From Aquamicrobium sp. LC103 (GTDB taxonomy: Bacteria; Pseudomonadota; Alphaproteobacteria; Rhizobiales; Rhizobiaceae): DNA of 64,000 bases. This document shows positions 42,496 through 52,167 of this stretch, piece by piece. Within the stretch, counting starts at the first letter, position 1. Each line of letters starts with the position of its first letter. The notes beneath the pieces are model-generated. The model was not told the DNA's origin, made no database searches, and saw only the letters and a list, made by a program, of their open reading frames with translations. The stretch covers positions 1-64,000 of the forward strand of contig NZ_LBCQ02000019.1 of NCBI RefSeq assembly GCF_001014615.2. The letters are read 5' to 3'. Made by a program: the position numbers and the translations under genes.

Positions 42496-43818
42496 ATGGA
42501 GCGACGTGTATTTCTGAAGACGAGTCTCGCCCTCACGGCGGGAACCGTGCTGACAAGCCCCTTGCTGGCCCAGAGCAAGCAGCCGGTGAGCTGGTGGTAC
42601 GAGACCGCGACACCCGCCAATCAGCGCCACATCCAGGAACTGATCATCGACAAGTTCAACGAGCAGCACCCGGAATACAACTTGACCGTCGACTATCGGG
42701 GCGGCGAGCTCGACAAGCAGATGCGCGTGGCGCTTCTGTCCGGCACCGGACCGGACGTCGTCTATACGGCCGGGCCGAGCTATGTCGCACCGATGGCGCA
42801 GGCCGGGCAGCTCCTGGCGCTCGACGACTACGCGGAAAAATATGGCTGGAACGACCGCATCCTGCCGGTTTTCCTCGAAATGGGTCGCTATGAGGGCACT
42901 CTCTACGCGCTTCCCAAGACCTACGAGACGCTCGGCCTCTTCTACAACAAGTCGCTGTTCGACGAGCATGGCTGGGCTACTCCGACCACCATCGCGGAAC
43001 TCGAGACGCTCGCCGACAAGATGCTGGAAGCCAACATCGTGCCGTTCAGCGCGGGCAATGCCCAGTGGCGGCCGGCCAACGAACACTACGTGACGATCGC
43101 ACTGAACTCCATCGCAGGACCCGAAAACGTCCACAAGGCGCTCACCGGCGAACTGCCGTGGACGGCGGAGCCCTTCGTCGCGGCCATCACGAAGCTCAAC
43201 GACTGGTGGCAGAAGGGCTATTTCGGGCGGAACTACTTCTCCCTGACGATCGAACAGGCGTTCGCCGAAATGGCGAGCGGTCGCGCCGGCATGCATCCCG
43301 GCGGCACGTGGCAATTCCAGCACCTGCCGACCTATTTCACGTCACAGAACCTCGAAGCCGGTTTCGTCGGGTTCCCGAGCGCCGACGAAATAGGCGATCC
43401 GATCTTCCCGCTCGGTGTCGGCTCGACGTTCTCGATCGCGGCGCAGGCTCAGAACCCGGACGGCGCGGCTGCCGTCATCGACTACGTCTTTTCGGACGAG
43501 CTCTACGGAGCGATGAATTCGGTCTGGCAGGGAGAATGGAACACGCCGCTGCGCGACCTTTCGAAGGTCGAGATCAGCGGGGAGGTGTCGCCGGTCTACA
43601 GCGCGACGATGGAGGAACTGGCCAAGTCCGTGGACGAGAGTGAATACGGCTACACGACCTGGACCTTCATGCCGCCTGCCACGAACACCTACCTCGTGAG
43701 CGGAATAGAGGAAGTCTGGCTGGGCCGGACGACGGTCGAGGACTTCCTAGCGCAATTGGATAGCCGATTCCGCCAGGAGATGGCCGAAGGAAAAGTTCCG
43801 GCTATCCCGGCCCGCTGA
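42496..43818 (+). CDS. Sugar-type ABC transporter substrate-binding protein
   Basis: 440-aa extracellular solute-binding protein family 1 (UgpB/MalE fold). The N-terminal 'ERRVFLK' (residues 2-8) matches a twin-arginine signal; the hydrophobic stretch ends in Leu-Leu-Ala-Gln, so export could be by Tat. Mature sequence starts 'PVSWWYETATPANQRHIQEL'. Typical ligands are sugars or glycosides; AAGGAGGAG ribosome-binding site. A strong hairpin follows before the first permease. Confidence 0.9.
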   Translation: MERRVFLKTSLALTAGTVLTSPLLAQSKQPVSWWYETATPANQRHIQELIIDKFNEQHPEYNLTVDYRGGELDKQMRVALLSGTGPDVVYTAGPSYVAPMAQAGQLLALDDYAEKYGWNDRILPVFLEMGRYEGTLYALPKTYETLGLFYNKSLFDEHGWATPTTIAELETLADKMLEANIVPFSAGNAQWRPANEHYVTIALNSIAGPENVHKALTGELPWTAEPFVAAITKLNDWWQKGYFGRNYFSLTIEQAFAEMASGRAGMHPGGTWQFQHLPTYFTSQNLEAGFVGFPSADEIGDPIFPLGVGSTFSIAAQAQNPDGAAAVIDYVFSDELYGAMNSVWQGEWNTPLRDLSKVEISGEVSPVYSATMEELAKSVDESEYGYTTWTFMPPATNTYLVSGIEEVWLGRTTVEDFLAQLDSRFRQEMAEGKVPAIPAR

Positions 43819-43836
43819 CCGCGCGCAAACCCAAAC

Positions 43837-43856
43837 GGGCGGCGCAAGCGCCGCCC
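43837..43856 (+). promoter_or_regulatory. Intercistronic hairpin after binding-protein gene
   Basis: GGGCGGCGC (43837-43845) and GCGCCGCCC (43848-43856) form a perfect 9-bp stem with a two-base loop. No T-run follows. Such hairpins between a binding-protein gene and its permease genes often stabilise the upstream transcript and set higher binding-protein levels. Confidence 0.55.
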
Positions 43857-43872
43857 AAGCGGAGAAGCTACT

Positions 43873-44718
43873 TTGCACAGGCTCTATGTCGTCCCGACAT
43901 TGATCATCAATGTGGTGATCATCCTGCTACCTGCCATGCTGACGATCGCACTCGCTTTCTTCAGGTGGGACGGTATCACCGCGCCCTCTTTCGTCGGGCT
44001 CCAGAATTTCCGGGAATTGTGGGCGGACAACGTGTTTTGGACCGCACTCACCAACAACATCATCTGGACCGCGATCTTCCTCACCCTCCCGATCGCCATG
44101 GGACTGCTCGCAGCGACGATGTTGTTGATCGCACGACGGGGCAGCCTCTTTTTCCAGGTCATCTACTTCCTGCCGATGATCATCGCCACGGCGATCATCG
44201 CGCGGATCTGGCAGGGCATGATCTACAGCCCCGTCAGCGGCATCAACGGTCTGCTGCAGCGTTTCGGCCTACCGACCTACGACCCCCTGACGCAGCCATC
44301 CACCGCGCTGCTGGGCATCGCGACCGTCGACCTGTGGCATTGGTGGGGCTTTCTCTGCGTGATCTTCTTCGCGGCGCTGAGGCAGGTGCCGCAGGAGCAT
44401 ATCGAGGCGGCAAGAATCGAAGGCGCCAACTTCTGGCAGATGATGCGCTACGTGCTGCTGCCCGCGATCCGGCCGACCATCACGCTGATGATGATCATGA
44501 CGGTCATCTGGTCGTTCCTCGTCTTCGACTTCGTCTACATCCTCACGCAGGGCGGTCCCGCCTTTTCCAGCGAAGTCCTTTCGACAATGGCCTACCGAAG
44601 CGCATTCTACGACCTCGCCGTAGGCAAGGCCGCCGCCGTCGCCATCGTCATCAGCCTGTTCGGTCTCGCCGCGACGGCGTTTTACATCCAGGCGCAGGCG
44701 AGGGAGTTCGAGGAATGA
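43873..44718 (+). CDS. Sugar-type ABC transporter permease (MalF/UgpA type)
   Basis: 281-aa inner-membrane permease with about six helices and the coupling loop 'EAARIEGANFWQMMRYVLLP' near residues 178-197. The start is TTG at 43873, with GGAGAAG at 43861-43867. It overlaps the next permease gene by ATGA. Its missing first cytoplasmic segment makes it slightly shorter than many UgpA homologues. Confidence 0.9.
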   Translation: MHRLYVVPTLIINVVIILLPAMLTIALAFFRWDGITAPSFVGLQNFRELWADNVFWTALTNNIIWTAIFLTLPIAMGLLAATMLLIARRGSLFFQVIYFLPMIIATAIIARIWQGMIYSPVSGINGLLQRFGLPTYDPLTQPSTALLGIATVDLWHWWGFLCVIFFAALRQVPQEHIEAARIEGANFWQMMRYVLLPAIRPTITLMMIMTVIWSFLVFDFVYILTQGGPAFSSEVLSTMAYRSAFYDLAVGKAAAVAIVISLFGLAATAFYIQAQAREFEE

Positions 44719-45548
44719 GTCTCGTCGAAAGCCGCGTGACGCTCACGCTCACCTATATCGCGCTCGCGATCCTGTTGGTGATAACCCTGTTCCCAGTTGC
44801 GCTGCTGCTGCTCAATTCGGTCAAGCCGGCCGCTCAGATCGTGCAGAACCCCCTCGCCTGGCCCGAAACCTTCAGGTGGGATAATTTCACCCGCGCCTGG
44901 CAGGACGCACGTTTCGGTCAAACGATGTGGAACTCGATCGTGTTGACCGCAACGACCATCGTGCTGGTCTGCACGACGGCGTCGTTGACGGCCTATGTGC
45001 TGGCCAGACGCAAGATCAGGACGTGGAAGATCGTCACCTTCTACCTGCTGGCGACGACCACCGCGCCGATCCAGCTCTTCCTGTTCCCGCTCTATTTCGG
45101 CTTTGCGCGGCTCGGACTTATCAACAATCCCTTCGCGGTGGCACTGATCTACACGGCGGTCTACTCGCCCTTCGCCATCATGCTGCTGCGTACTTATTTC
45201 CTTGCGGTTCCCAAGGAACTGGAAGAGGCCGCGCTGATCGACGGTGCGACGCACTGGCAGGTCTTCACCAGGGTGATGCTGCCGATCGTCTCGCCCGGCA
45301 TCCTGACGGTCGCGCTGATCATCGGCCTGTATTCGTGGAACGAATTCCTGATCGCGACGACCTTCCTGCAGCGCGCCGACCGGATGACGGCGGTCGTCTC
45401 CTTCTTCCTTCTAAGCGGCCAATACAGTTCCGACTGGGGAGAGATCATGGCCGCCGCCCTGATCATCGTGCTTCCCGTCGTAGTCCTTTTCGTCTTCCTG
45501 CAACGCCGGTTCATCGAAGGCATGGCGGGCGGGTCCGTCAAGGGCTGA
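44715..45548 (+). CDS. Sugar-type ABC transporter permease (MalG/UgpE type)
   Basis: 277-aa inner-membrane permease with the MalG-type coupling loop 'EEAALIDGATHWQVFTRVML' near residues 172-191 and the usual end 'MAGGSVKG'. Start ATG at 44715 overlaps the MalF-type stop. Partner of the preceding permease in the LacI-linked importer. Confidence 0.93.
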   Translation: MSLVESRVTLTLTYIALAILLVITLFPVALLLLNSVKPAAQIVQNPLAWPETFRWDNFTRAWQDARFGQTMWNSIVLTATTIVLVCTTASLTAYVLARRKIRTWKIVTFYLLATTTAPIQLFLFPLYFGFARLGLINNPFAVALIYTAVYSPFAIMLLRTYFLAVPKELEEAALIDGATHWQVFTRVMLPIVSPGILTVALIIGLYSWNEFLIATTFLQRADRMTAVVSFFLLSGQYSSDWGEIMAAALIIVLPVVVLFVFLQRRFIEGMAGGSVKG

Positions 45549-45576
45549 TCGAAATCCGAACCGAATGGAGTCCACA

Positions 45577-47682
45577 GTGAGCATTCCCAACGACTATCTT
45601 GAACGTGTCTATGCCGGCGTCCTCGGCAAGCTGATCGGAGTGTATCTCGGCAGACCGTTCGAGAACTGGACGTACCAACGGATCATGGAGGAGCTCGGGC
45701 CGATAGAATATTACGTGCACGAGCGTCTCAATCAGCCTCTGGTGGTAACCGACGACGACGTCGCGGGCACGTTCACCTTCGTACGTGCGCTCGAGGATTA
45801 CGGCATATCGCCCGATCTCAAGGCGGAAGACATCGGCAAGGCCTGGCTCAACTACATCATCGAGGAACGGTCGATCCTTTGGTGGGGCGGCATCGGAAAC
45901 TCCACCGAGCACACCGCATGGCTCAATCTGAAACGCGGGGTTCCGGCTCCACGGTCGGGTTCCATCGAACTCAACGGCCACACAGTCGCCGAACAGATCG
46001 GGGCTCAGATATTCATCGACGGCTGGGCGCTGGTCGCGCCGGGACAGCCGGAGCTTGCGGCCCGGCTGGCCGAGCAGGCGGGCAAGGTCAGTCATGACGG
46101 CGAGTCCGTCTACGCGGCCATGCTGTGGGCCGCGATGGAGGCTGAAGCGTTTCGCACGAAGGACATCGACAAGCTGATCGATGTCGGATTGTCCGTCATC
46201 CCTTCCGACAGCACGATTGCACGCCTGATCGCCGACATCAGGAAATGGCACGCTGAAAACCGCGACTGGGAGGCCACGCGTCAGCTCATCCAGGACAATT
46301 ACGGCTACGATAAATATCCGGGCAACTGCCACGTCGTGCCCAATCACGCGCTGATGATCATGTCGGTGCTCTACGCACCCGACGATTTCCAGAAGGCGCA
46401 GATGATCGTCAACACGTCCGGCTGGGATACGGACTGCAATGCAGGAAATGTCGGATGCCTGTTGGGAATCATGCTCGGACTGGATGGGCTGGAAGCGGGG
46501 CCGGACTGGCGAGGTCCGATCGCCGACCGCATGCTGATATCGTCGGCCGATGGCGGCAATTCGATCAACGATGCCGTACGCATCAGCTACTATCTCGCCA
46601 ATCTCGGCCTGCAACTGGCCGGCTCCAATCCGCTGGAGAAACCAAAGGACGGCGCGCAGTTGCATTTCTCGTTGCCCGGCAGCCGCCACGGGTTCCGCAA
46701 GCAGGACGGTTTCGCCGCCAATGCGCACGTTATCGTCGGCAACGAGGAGAGTGGGCCTTCGCGTGCGCTCGCCATCCGCTACTCCGCACTGGGACCGGGT
46801 CAATTCGCGGCGGCGACCTCGCCCACCTTCTCCCCCCGCGAGATGCTCGAGATGCGCACATACGACTTGATGGCCACGCCGCTCGTCTATCCCGGCCAGA
46901 CGCTGAAGGCGCGCCTGATCGCGCCTGCCGACAACAAGGGGAAGGTCGAGGCACGGCTGAGGATCCGGGTGTACGATTCAAGCGACCAGTTGAGCGACAT
47001 CGATGGCGATGCCGTGGTGCTCGCACCGGGAAAGGAGACGACGCTGGAGTGGAGGCTTCCCGATCTCGGCGGCCAGCCGATCGCCGAGATCGGGATAGTT
47101 TTGACGTCGACGGACCGGCGCGCTGACGGTCGCGTTCTCGTCGACTGGATGCGATGGGACGGGGCACCCGAAGTCACGCTTCGACGGCCCGACGGCGACG
47201 GCGACTTCTGGCGCATGGCTTGGGTCAACGGCGTCAGCTTCTTCTCGAAACGGTTCCGCAAGAGCTTCCGGATTTCGCAAAGCCGCGACGAGGGCCTGGT
47301 CGCACATGGAACGCGGCAATGGACAGACTACACGGTGAAGTCGAGCATCGTGCTCCACCTCGGCAATCACGGTGGCGTCGCCGTGCGCGTTCAGGGGCAG
47401 CGGCGCTACTATTGCGTTCGCATCACCCGGGACAACCGGCTCGAGATCGTCCGCGTCCGCGACGACGAGCGTGAAGTGTTGGCAAGCACCGCGTTCGATT
47501 GCGAGTTCGAGACCGAGGTTCCGGTGAACATCCGCGTGTCCGGCGACCGCATAACGTCCGAGGTCGGCGGCAAGCACATCGAAGCGACGGACACGTCGGA
47601 CAAGCGTTTCCGGGACGGCGGCATCGGGCTGGTCGTGAACGAGGGCGCGCTCTCGGCCGACTATGTGACCGTGTCGGCCTGA
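45577..47682 (+). CDS. ADP-ribosylglycohydrolase-family protein with C-terminal beta-rich domain
   Basis: About 701-aa protein. Residues 1-~350 are ARH/DraG-type: the acidic metal motif Thr58-Asp59-Asp60-Asp61 and the second ligand pair Asp284/Asp286 in 'GWDTDCNAGNVG' are present, as needed for binuclear Mg2+ hydrolases that cut N- or O-glycosidic bonds to ADP-ribose or related ribosides. The remaining ~350 residues are beta-rich and include a concanavalin-like domain at the C-terminus (approx 520-701). GTG at 45577 was chosen because GGAG is 6 bp upstream; an ATG at 45565 lacks a ribosome-binding site. In a sugar-type importer operon, so it probably acts on the imported riboside. Confidence 0.85.
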   Translation: MSIPNDYLERVYAGVLGKLIGVYLGRPFENWTYQRIMEELGPIEYYVHERLNQPLVVTDDDVAGTFTFVRALEDYGISPDLKAEDIGKAWLNYIIEERSILWWGGIGNSTEHTAWLNLKRGVPAPRSGSIELNGHTVAEQIGAQIFIDGWALVAPGQPELAARLAEQAGKVSHDGESVYAAMLWAAMEAEAFRTKDIDKLIDVGLSVIPSDSTIARLIADIRKWHAENRDWEATRQLIQDNYGYDKYPGNCHVVPNHALMIMSVLYAPDDFQKAQMIVNTSGWDTDCNAGNVGCLLGIMLGLDGLEAGPDWRGPIADRMLISSADGGNSINDAVRISYYLANLGLQLAGSNPLEKPKDGAQLHFSLPGSRHGFRKQDGFAANAHVIVGNEESGPSRALAIRYSALGPGQFAAATSPTFSPREMLEMRTYDLMATPLVYPGQTLKARLIAPADNKGKVEARLRIRVYDSSDQLSDIDGDAVVLAPGKETTLEWRLPDLGGQPIAEIGIVLTSTDRRADGRVLVDWMRWDGAPEVTLRRPDGDGDFWRMAWVNGVSFFSKRFRKSFRISQSRDEGLVAHGTRQWTDYTVKSSIVLHLGNHGGVAVRVQGQRRYYCVRITRDNRLEIVRVRDDEREVLASTAFDCEFETEVPVNIRVSGDRITSEVGGKHIEATDTSDKRFRDGGIGLVVNEGALSADYVTVSA

Positions 47683-47718
47683 CCGTGACGCCGCGAAATC
47701 CGGATTGAGGAGATTGTC

Positions 47719-48783
47719 TTGGCTACTGTGACGCTGAACGAGGTTCGCAAGACCTATGGCGGCCATGAGGTCGTGCATGGCGTATCGGTCGATATAGAGG
47801 ATGGCGAATTCGTCGTGCTCGTCGGCCCATCCGGATGCGGGAAATCCACGCTGCTGCGCATGATCGCGGGACTAGAAACGATAACGGCCGGCACGATCAG
47901 CATCGGCGGCAAGGTCGTCAACGATGTCGCGCCCAAGGAACGCGACATCTCGATGGTGTTCCAGAACTATGCGCTCTATCCGCATATGACGGTGGCCCAG
48001 AACATGGCGTTCTCGCTCACCCTGGCCGGAGCGGCCGCGGACGAAAAGAAGCGGAAAGTGGCGCAAGCCGCGGAAATCCTCGGCCTGACGCCGCTTCTCG
48101 GTCGCTACCCGAGACAGTTGTCCGGCGGCCAGCGACAGCGCGTCGCAATGGGTCGCTCGATTGTCCGCAATCCGCAGGTTTTCCTCTTCGACGAACCTCT
48201 GTCCAATCTAGATGCAAAGCTTCGCGTCGCCATGCGCGCTGAGATAAAGGGCCTCCACAGGCGCCTGCGGAGCACGACCGTGTACGTAACACACGATCAG
48301 GTCGAGGCGATGACGATGGCGGACAAGATCGTGGTTCTGCAGTCGGGAAAGATCGAGCAGATCGGTACGCCCCTGGAACTCTACGACCGCCCAGCGAACG
48401 CATTCGTCGCGCAGTTCATCGGGTCCCCGTCGATGAACATCTTGAAGGCGAGGCGGGTTGGATCGGAACTTCAAATGCCCGATGGGCGCGCACTTGGCGT
48501 TCCACCTCCCCGGAATCTGGCGGATGGCGCGGAGGTGTTGCTCGGCAAGCGCCCCGAACATATCCGCATCGCCCAGACCGATGGCGTTGAAGTCCGTACA
48601 AAGGTCATCGAGCCGACCGGCTCAGAGACCTTTGTGCAGTTCGAAAGCGTCGGAGGCGAAATTGGCGCACTGTTCAGGGACCGCATCGACCTGCGGGAAG
48701 AGGCCCCGATGCGGATCGACCTTGCCCGCGGTCCTACCCATTTCTTCGACACCGGATCAGGTCACCGCTTCATACCCGAATAA
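47719..48783 (+). CDS. Sugar-type ABC transporter ATP-binding protein (UgpC/MsmK type)
   Basis: 354-aa ATPase. Walker [10 protein letters not shown] is at 36-44, LSGGQRQR at 134-141 and Walker B FLFDEP at 155-160. The C-terminal ~110 residues form a TOBE regulatory domain. The start is TTG at 47719 with AGGAGA at 47708-47713. Last gene of the LacI-regulated operon. Confidence 0.93.
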   Translation: MATVTLNEVRKTYGGHEVVHGVSVDIEDGEFVVLVGPSGCGKSTLLRMIAGLETITAGTISIGGKVVNDVAPKERDISMVFQNYALYPHMTVAQNMAFSLTLAGAAADEKKRKVAQAAEILGLTPLLGRYPRQLSGGQRQRVAMGRSIVRNPQVFLFDEPLSNLDAKLRVAMRAEIKGLHRRLRSTTVYVTHDQVEAMTMADKIVVLQSGKIEQIGTPLELYDRPANAFVAQFIGSPSMNILKARRVGSELQMPDGRALGVPPPRNLADGAEVLLGKRPEHIRIAQTDGVEVRTKVIEPTGSETFVQFESVGGEIGALFRDRIDLREEAPMRIDLARGPTHFFDTGSGHRFIPE

Positions 48784-48828
48784 GGTATTCGCCTGAGCTA
48801 TCCGTGGGCGTTCTCAAGAAATAGGCAC

Positions 48829-49806
48829 TCACAACGAGGCATCGACACCCCTTCCGGTGCGCTGTGCAGCATCCCAGCAATGATAGGCGCAGGCGATGTC
48901 CTGCGTCGCGATACCGAGCGAACGATAAAGCGTGATGGCCTGATCGTCGGTGCGGCCCGACGCGCCGCCGTTGAGTACTTCGCCGATTTCGGCTACGATA
49001 TGGTCCTTACCAATCGTGCCAGCATTGATCATGTCTACTATTTCCCCGGCCTGCACAAAGGTCGAATGACGGTAGTCGGCGAAGACCTGAGCGCGCAGCA
49101 CCGTCTCGTCGTCGATCTCGCGCTTGGATGGGATCGACGCACCGACGACATTGAGGTGCGTGCCCCTTGAAATCCAAGCGCCCTGCAATATCGGGGTGGG
49201 TGCGCTCGTGACGGTGCAGACGATATCGGCGCCCGTCGCGGTCGCCCTGACGTCGGTTCCGGAAGAGACCGTCAGATGCGGATACTTGCTGCGGGCGTAT
49301 TCAGCGAAGTTGGCGGCCGATTTCTCGGTCCGGCTCGCGACGCGCAGCTCCGTGATCGGACGGATCGCGATCATCGCGTCGAGGTGATGACGCGCCTGCT
49401 CTCCCGCCCCCACCATCGCGAGAACGGCTGAATTTTCGCGCGACAATGCGCGCGTCGCGACCGCGCTGGCGGCGGCGGTGCGCAAGGCGGTCAGCGGCCC
49501 GCCATCCATAATGGCGATTGCGGTTCCGTGCTCCGACTCAAACAACACCATCGCGCCCTGATGCGACGAGTATCCCGCCGCCGCGTTGCCGGGAAACAGG
49601 CTGACCAGCTTGATGCCATGGCAGGGCGGATTGCGCATCATGCCGGGCATGATGCCCATCATGTTGGGTCCGCCGGCAGCCATGGTAGAGCGCAGCGGCA
49701 ATTCGGCTTCGCCGCGAGAGGTGGCGGCCATGGCCATGGCGACCACCTCGATCGCGGTTTCCGGCGGCAGCAACACCTCGACGTCTTCGCGGGAGAGAAC
49801 GATCAT
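48829..49806 (-). CDS. Ornithine cyclodeaminase/mu-crystallin-family protein
   Basis: 325-aa NAD(P)-dependent enzyme of the OCD family (ornithine cyclodeaminase, alanine dehydrogenase, ketimine reductases). The Rossmann part shows 'LAMVGAGEQARHHLDAM' near residues 130-146. The family ranges over amino-acid cyclodeamination, imino-acid reduction and dehydrogenation, so the exact substrate is open. The ATG at 49804-49806 overlaps the upstream hydrolase stop. It is the last gene of the TRAP/M81 operon. Confidence 0.88.
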   Translation of the reverse strand: MIVLSREDVEVLLPPETAIEVVAMAMAATSRGEAELPLRSTMAAGGPNMMGIMPGMMRNPPCHGIKLVSLFPGNAAAGYSSHQGAMVLFESEHGTAIAIMDGGPLTALRTAAASAVATRALSRENSAVLAMVGAGEQARHHLDAMIAIRPITELRVASRTEKSAANFAEYARSKYPHLTVSSGTDVRATATGADIVCTVTSAPTPILQGAWISRGTHLNVVGASIPSKREIDDETVLRAQVFADYRHSTFVQAGEIVDMINAGTIGKDHIVAEIGEVLNGGASGRTDDQAITLYRSLGIATQDIACAYHCWDAAQRTGRGVDASL

Positions 49807-50660
49807 AGCGCGCGTACTCCGGCATTGCCCCAAGCGGTGGAACCGGTTGACACCAGCCCTAGCTGCTCCTCCAGAATGGCGGTGTAGAGCTCGGGACGCA
49901 CGGCATAGGGGAAATGACCCCCGCTCTCGAAGCGGTAGGCAATCCCAGGCTTGAGCACGGCACGCACCTCTTCGCGCATGAATAGCGGAATCAACGGATC
50001 GTCCGCGCCTTCGATTGTGACGATGTTTCCCGACGGCACGCCGACCGGCGGAAGCTGCGGCGCATACTTGATGCCCTTGAGGCGGTTGCGAAGCTCACGC
50101 TCGGGGATGCGGCCGCCGACTTCGCCCAGAAGCAGCTCAACCATCTCGCGCTGGTCGGGATGCGTATCTGCCCAGGCGGTGAGCCCTCGACGGAAACCGG
50201 CGCGAAGCTCCGCGATCGGAGCCGCGTCGAGGTCGGAAATATAGGGTGGGGTCTGGCTGACCGGCGCGGTGTCGTGGAGCGTGTTAGCCGCGATCAGGCG
50301 CGCGACGCGCGCCGGATGGGTGGCGGCGATGTATTGCGCGAAATAGCCACCCAGCGACGAGCCCAGCATGGTTGCATTGTCGATGCCGCGTGCGTCGAGC
50401 AGCGCCGTCAGGTCGCCGGTCCATTCTGCCACGCCGCCGGTTTCCGGATAAGTAACTGAGAGGATGCGCGCGCGACCCTCAAGTGCGGCCATTTGCTGCC
50501 AGAAGATGTCGCCGCGCCCGAGCGTGCCGGGGATCAGCAACAAGACAGGACCGTTGCCGGCAAGCTCGACAACGCCCCATTCGCGCCCATTGAGCATAAC
50601 GCGTTCTTCCGGATGTTCAGCGGCAAAGCGGTCTCTGGATTCGATCAATGCGTTTGTCAT
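49803..50660 (-). CDS. Alpha/beta hydrolase
   Basis: 285-aa alpha/beta hydrolase. Oxyanion region 'LLLIPGTLGRGDIFWQQM' near residues 39-56; nucleophile elbow Gly-Ser-Ser-Leu-Gly-Gly near 99-104; His in 'ESGGHFPYAV' near the C-terminus. An esterase or amidase role fits the family. It overlaps both neighbours by ATGA (M81 peptidase upstream, OCD enzyme downstream), which suggests a three-enzyme catabolic module. Confidence 0.9.
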   Translation of the reverse strand: MTNALIESRDRFAAEHPEERVMLNGREWGVVELAGNGPVLLLIPGTLGRGDIFWQQMAALEGRARILSVTYPETGGVAEWTGDLTALLDARGIDNATMLGSSLGGYFAQYIAATHPARVARLIAANTLHDTAPVSQTPPYISDLDAAPIAELRAGFRRGLTAWADTHPDQREMVELLLGEVGGRIPERELRNRLKGIKYAPQLPPVGVPSGNIVTIEGADDPLIPLFMREEVRAVLKPGIAYRFESGGHFPYAVRPELYTAILEEQLGLVSTGSTAWGNAGVRAL

Positions 50661-52111
50661 GCGAACGGGTCTTCCATTTTCGGCCAGTAGTTGGGTGCGC
50701 GTTTGATGTAGGCGATGTTGGCGTAGTCGGGTGTGATCGAGCCCGGCGTCGCGACATGAATGACCTCGGCAGCGATGGGCGCGAAGCCGGCGTGGAAATG
50801 CTGCGAGGATTTCACGCAGACCAGCTTCCTCGACGCTAGGTCGATGCCGAGGCCGGTATAGGCTTCGGGATGGAAGGTCTGGGTGCGCAGGTCGTTGACG
50901 ACGATATCGACGCCGTCGCATTCCAACCATGCCATATTGCCGAGCGGGATCGGCAGATCGCCAAAGCGTTGTGACAGATCAGAGGCGAGCCGGCGGATGG
51001 TGACGCGTAGGTCGAGCGGGTCGCCGGACATGGGGCCATATTTTCCGCCAAGCCGCAGGTTGAGCGTTGCCCCTTCGTCGGCCTCGCGGCAGATGCGCAT
51101 CGCCATCGGATCCCAGAAAATGCCGACGACGGCGTTGGTGATGCCACGATCGAGGATCGCCCTGAGCAGGAAGGTCGCATCTCCCGGCGCGCCGCCACCG
51201 GCATTGTCAGCGACATCGGCAAGCACAACCGGCCCGAAGGCGTGCTCCATGCCACGGTCGAGCGCGGCGTCGATGGTCGGGTGGGTGCGATTGAGGCGGC
51301 CGCGGATAGACAGAAGTTCGCCGGCGAGTTCCTTTGCGAGCGCTTCTGCCTGAGCGGCGTTGCCGTTGGTGGTGACGAGGCTGCGCGCGCCGGCGCGTGG
51401 GTGGTCGCCCCAGGGGAAGCCATGAACCAGCCCGACATGCAGAACGCCATCCTTCCCTTCGCGCGCGCTCATGCCGTCGACGAACGAACGCATCGGCTCG
51501 TAGGGCGTGTGCATAGCACAAATGATGCGGCAGTCATGGTCGCGCATCACCGGATTGGTGCGGCCCTCCGCAGCGTCGACGGCGAGCGCGAATAGATCGC
51601 GTGCGCGGTCGGGGACGTCCACATGTGGATATTCCTTATATGGAACCAGCAGCGTTGCGTTCTCCATCATCATGTCAGTGAGATGAGAGTGCGGGTCGAG
51701 CAAGCCGCCGATAATCACCTTGTCACCGGCGATCTTGCGGCAATGGGAGATGAGATCGCCTTCGCAGTCGTCGTAGCCATCGGCGATCATGGCGCCGTGC
51801 ATCGACAGGAGCACGATATCCACCGGCATCGCGGCGCGCAGATTGTCGAGGATTTCGCCGCGCAGCGTCTCGTAGGTCGAGCGGACCGTTGGACCGGCGG
51901 GCTGGGCGACAGCCATCAAACCCTCGGTGATGTCCCATCCACGCTCCGTCGCGGCGTGCTTCCAGATATGCAGCGGCGCTGTCCAGTATTGCAGCGGCTG
52001 CGCGGTGGCGTCGCCGTGGTAGATACCACCTTCCTCAAAGCTCAGCATGCCCGTGGGCAGAGGCGAGAACGTGTTCGTCTCGGTGACAAGACCGGCCATG
52101 AACATCTTCAT
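50657..52111 (-). CDS. M81-family metallopeptidase (MlrC-like)
   Basis: 484-aa metalloenzyme of the microcystinase-C (MlrC) family, PF07364 plus PF07171. The start 'MKMFMAGLVTETNTFSPLPT' is characteristic, and metal-site candidates are in 'LLDPHSH' and 'EYPHVDVPDRA' (about residues 155-190). Family members cut small peptides or amides. Start at 52111 chosen for the GAGAGG ribosome-binding site. In an operon with TRAP transporter genes, an alpha/beta hydrolase and an OCD enzyme, so it likely processes a small imported amide or peptide. Confidence 0.9.
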   Translation of the reverse strand: MKMFMAGLVTETNTFSPLPTGMLSFEEGGIYHGDATAQPLQYWTAPLHIWKHAATERGWDITEGLMAVAQPAGPTVRSTYETLRGEILDNLRAAMPVDIVLLSMHGAMIADGYDDCEGDLISHCRKIAGDKVIIGGLLDPHSHLTDMMMENATLLVPYKEYPHVDVPDRARDLFALAVDAAEGRTNPVMRDHDCRIICAMHTPYEPMRSFVDGMSAREGKDGVLHVGLVHGFPWGDHPRAGARSLVTTNGNAAQAEALAKELAGELLSIRGRLNRTHPTIDAALDRGMEHAFGPVVLADVADNAGGGAPGDATFLLRAILDRGITNAVVGIFWDPMAMRICREADEGATLNLRLGGKYGPMSGDPLDLRVTIRRLASDLSQRFGDLPIPLGNMAWLECDGVDIVVNDLRTQTFHPEAYTGLGIDLASRKLVCVKSSQHFHAGFAPIAAEVIHVATPGSITPDYANIAYIKRAPNYWPKMEDPFA

Positions 52112-52167
52112 TGTGTCGCCTCTCTGGTAACTCCTGTGCGTTGCGACGAAAGGCGGGATCGACACCT

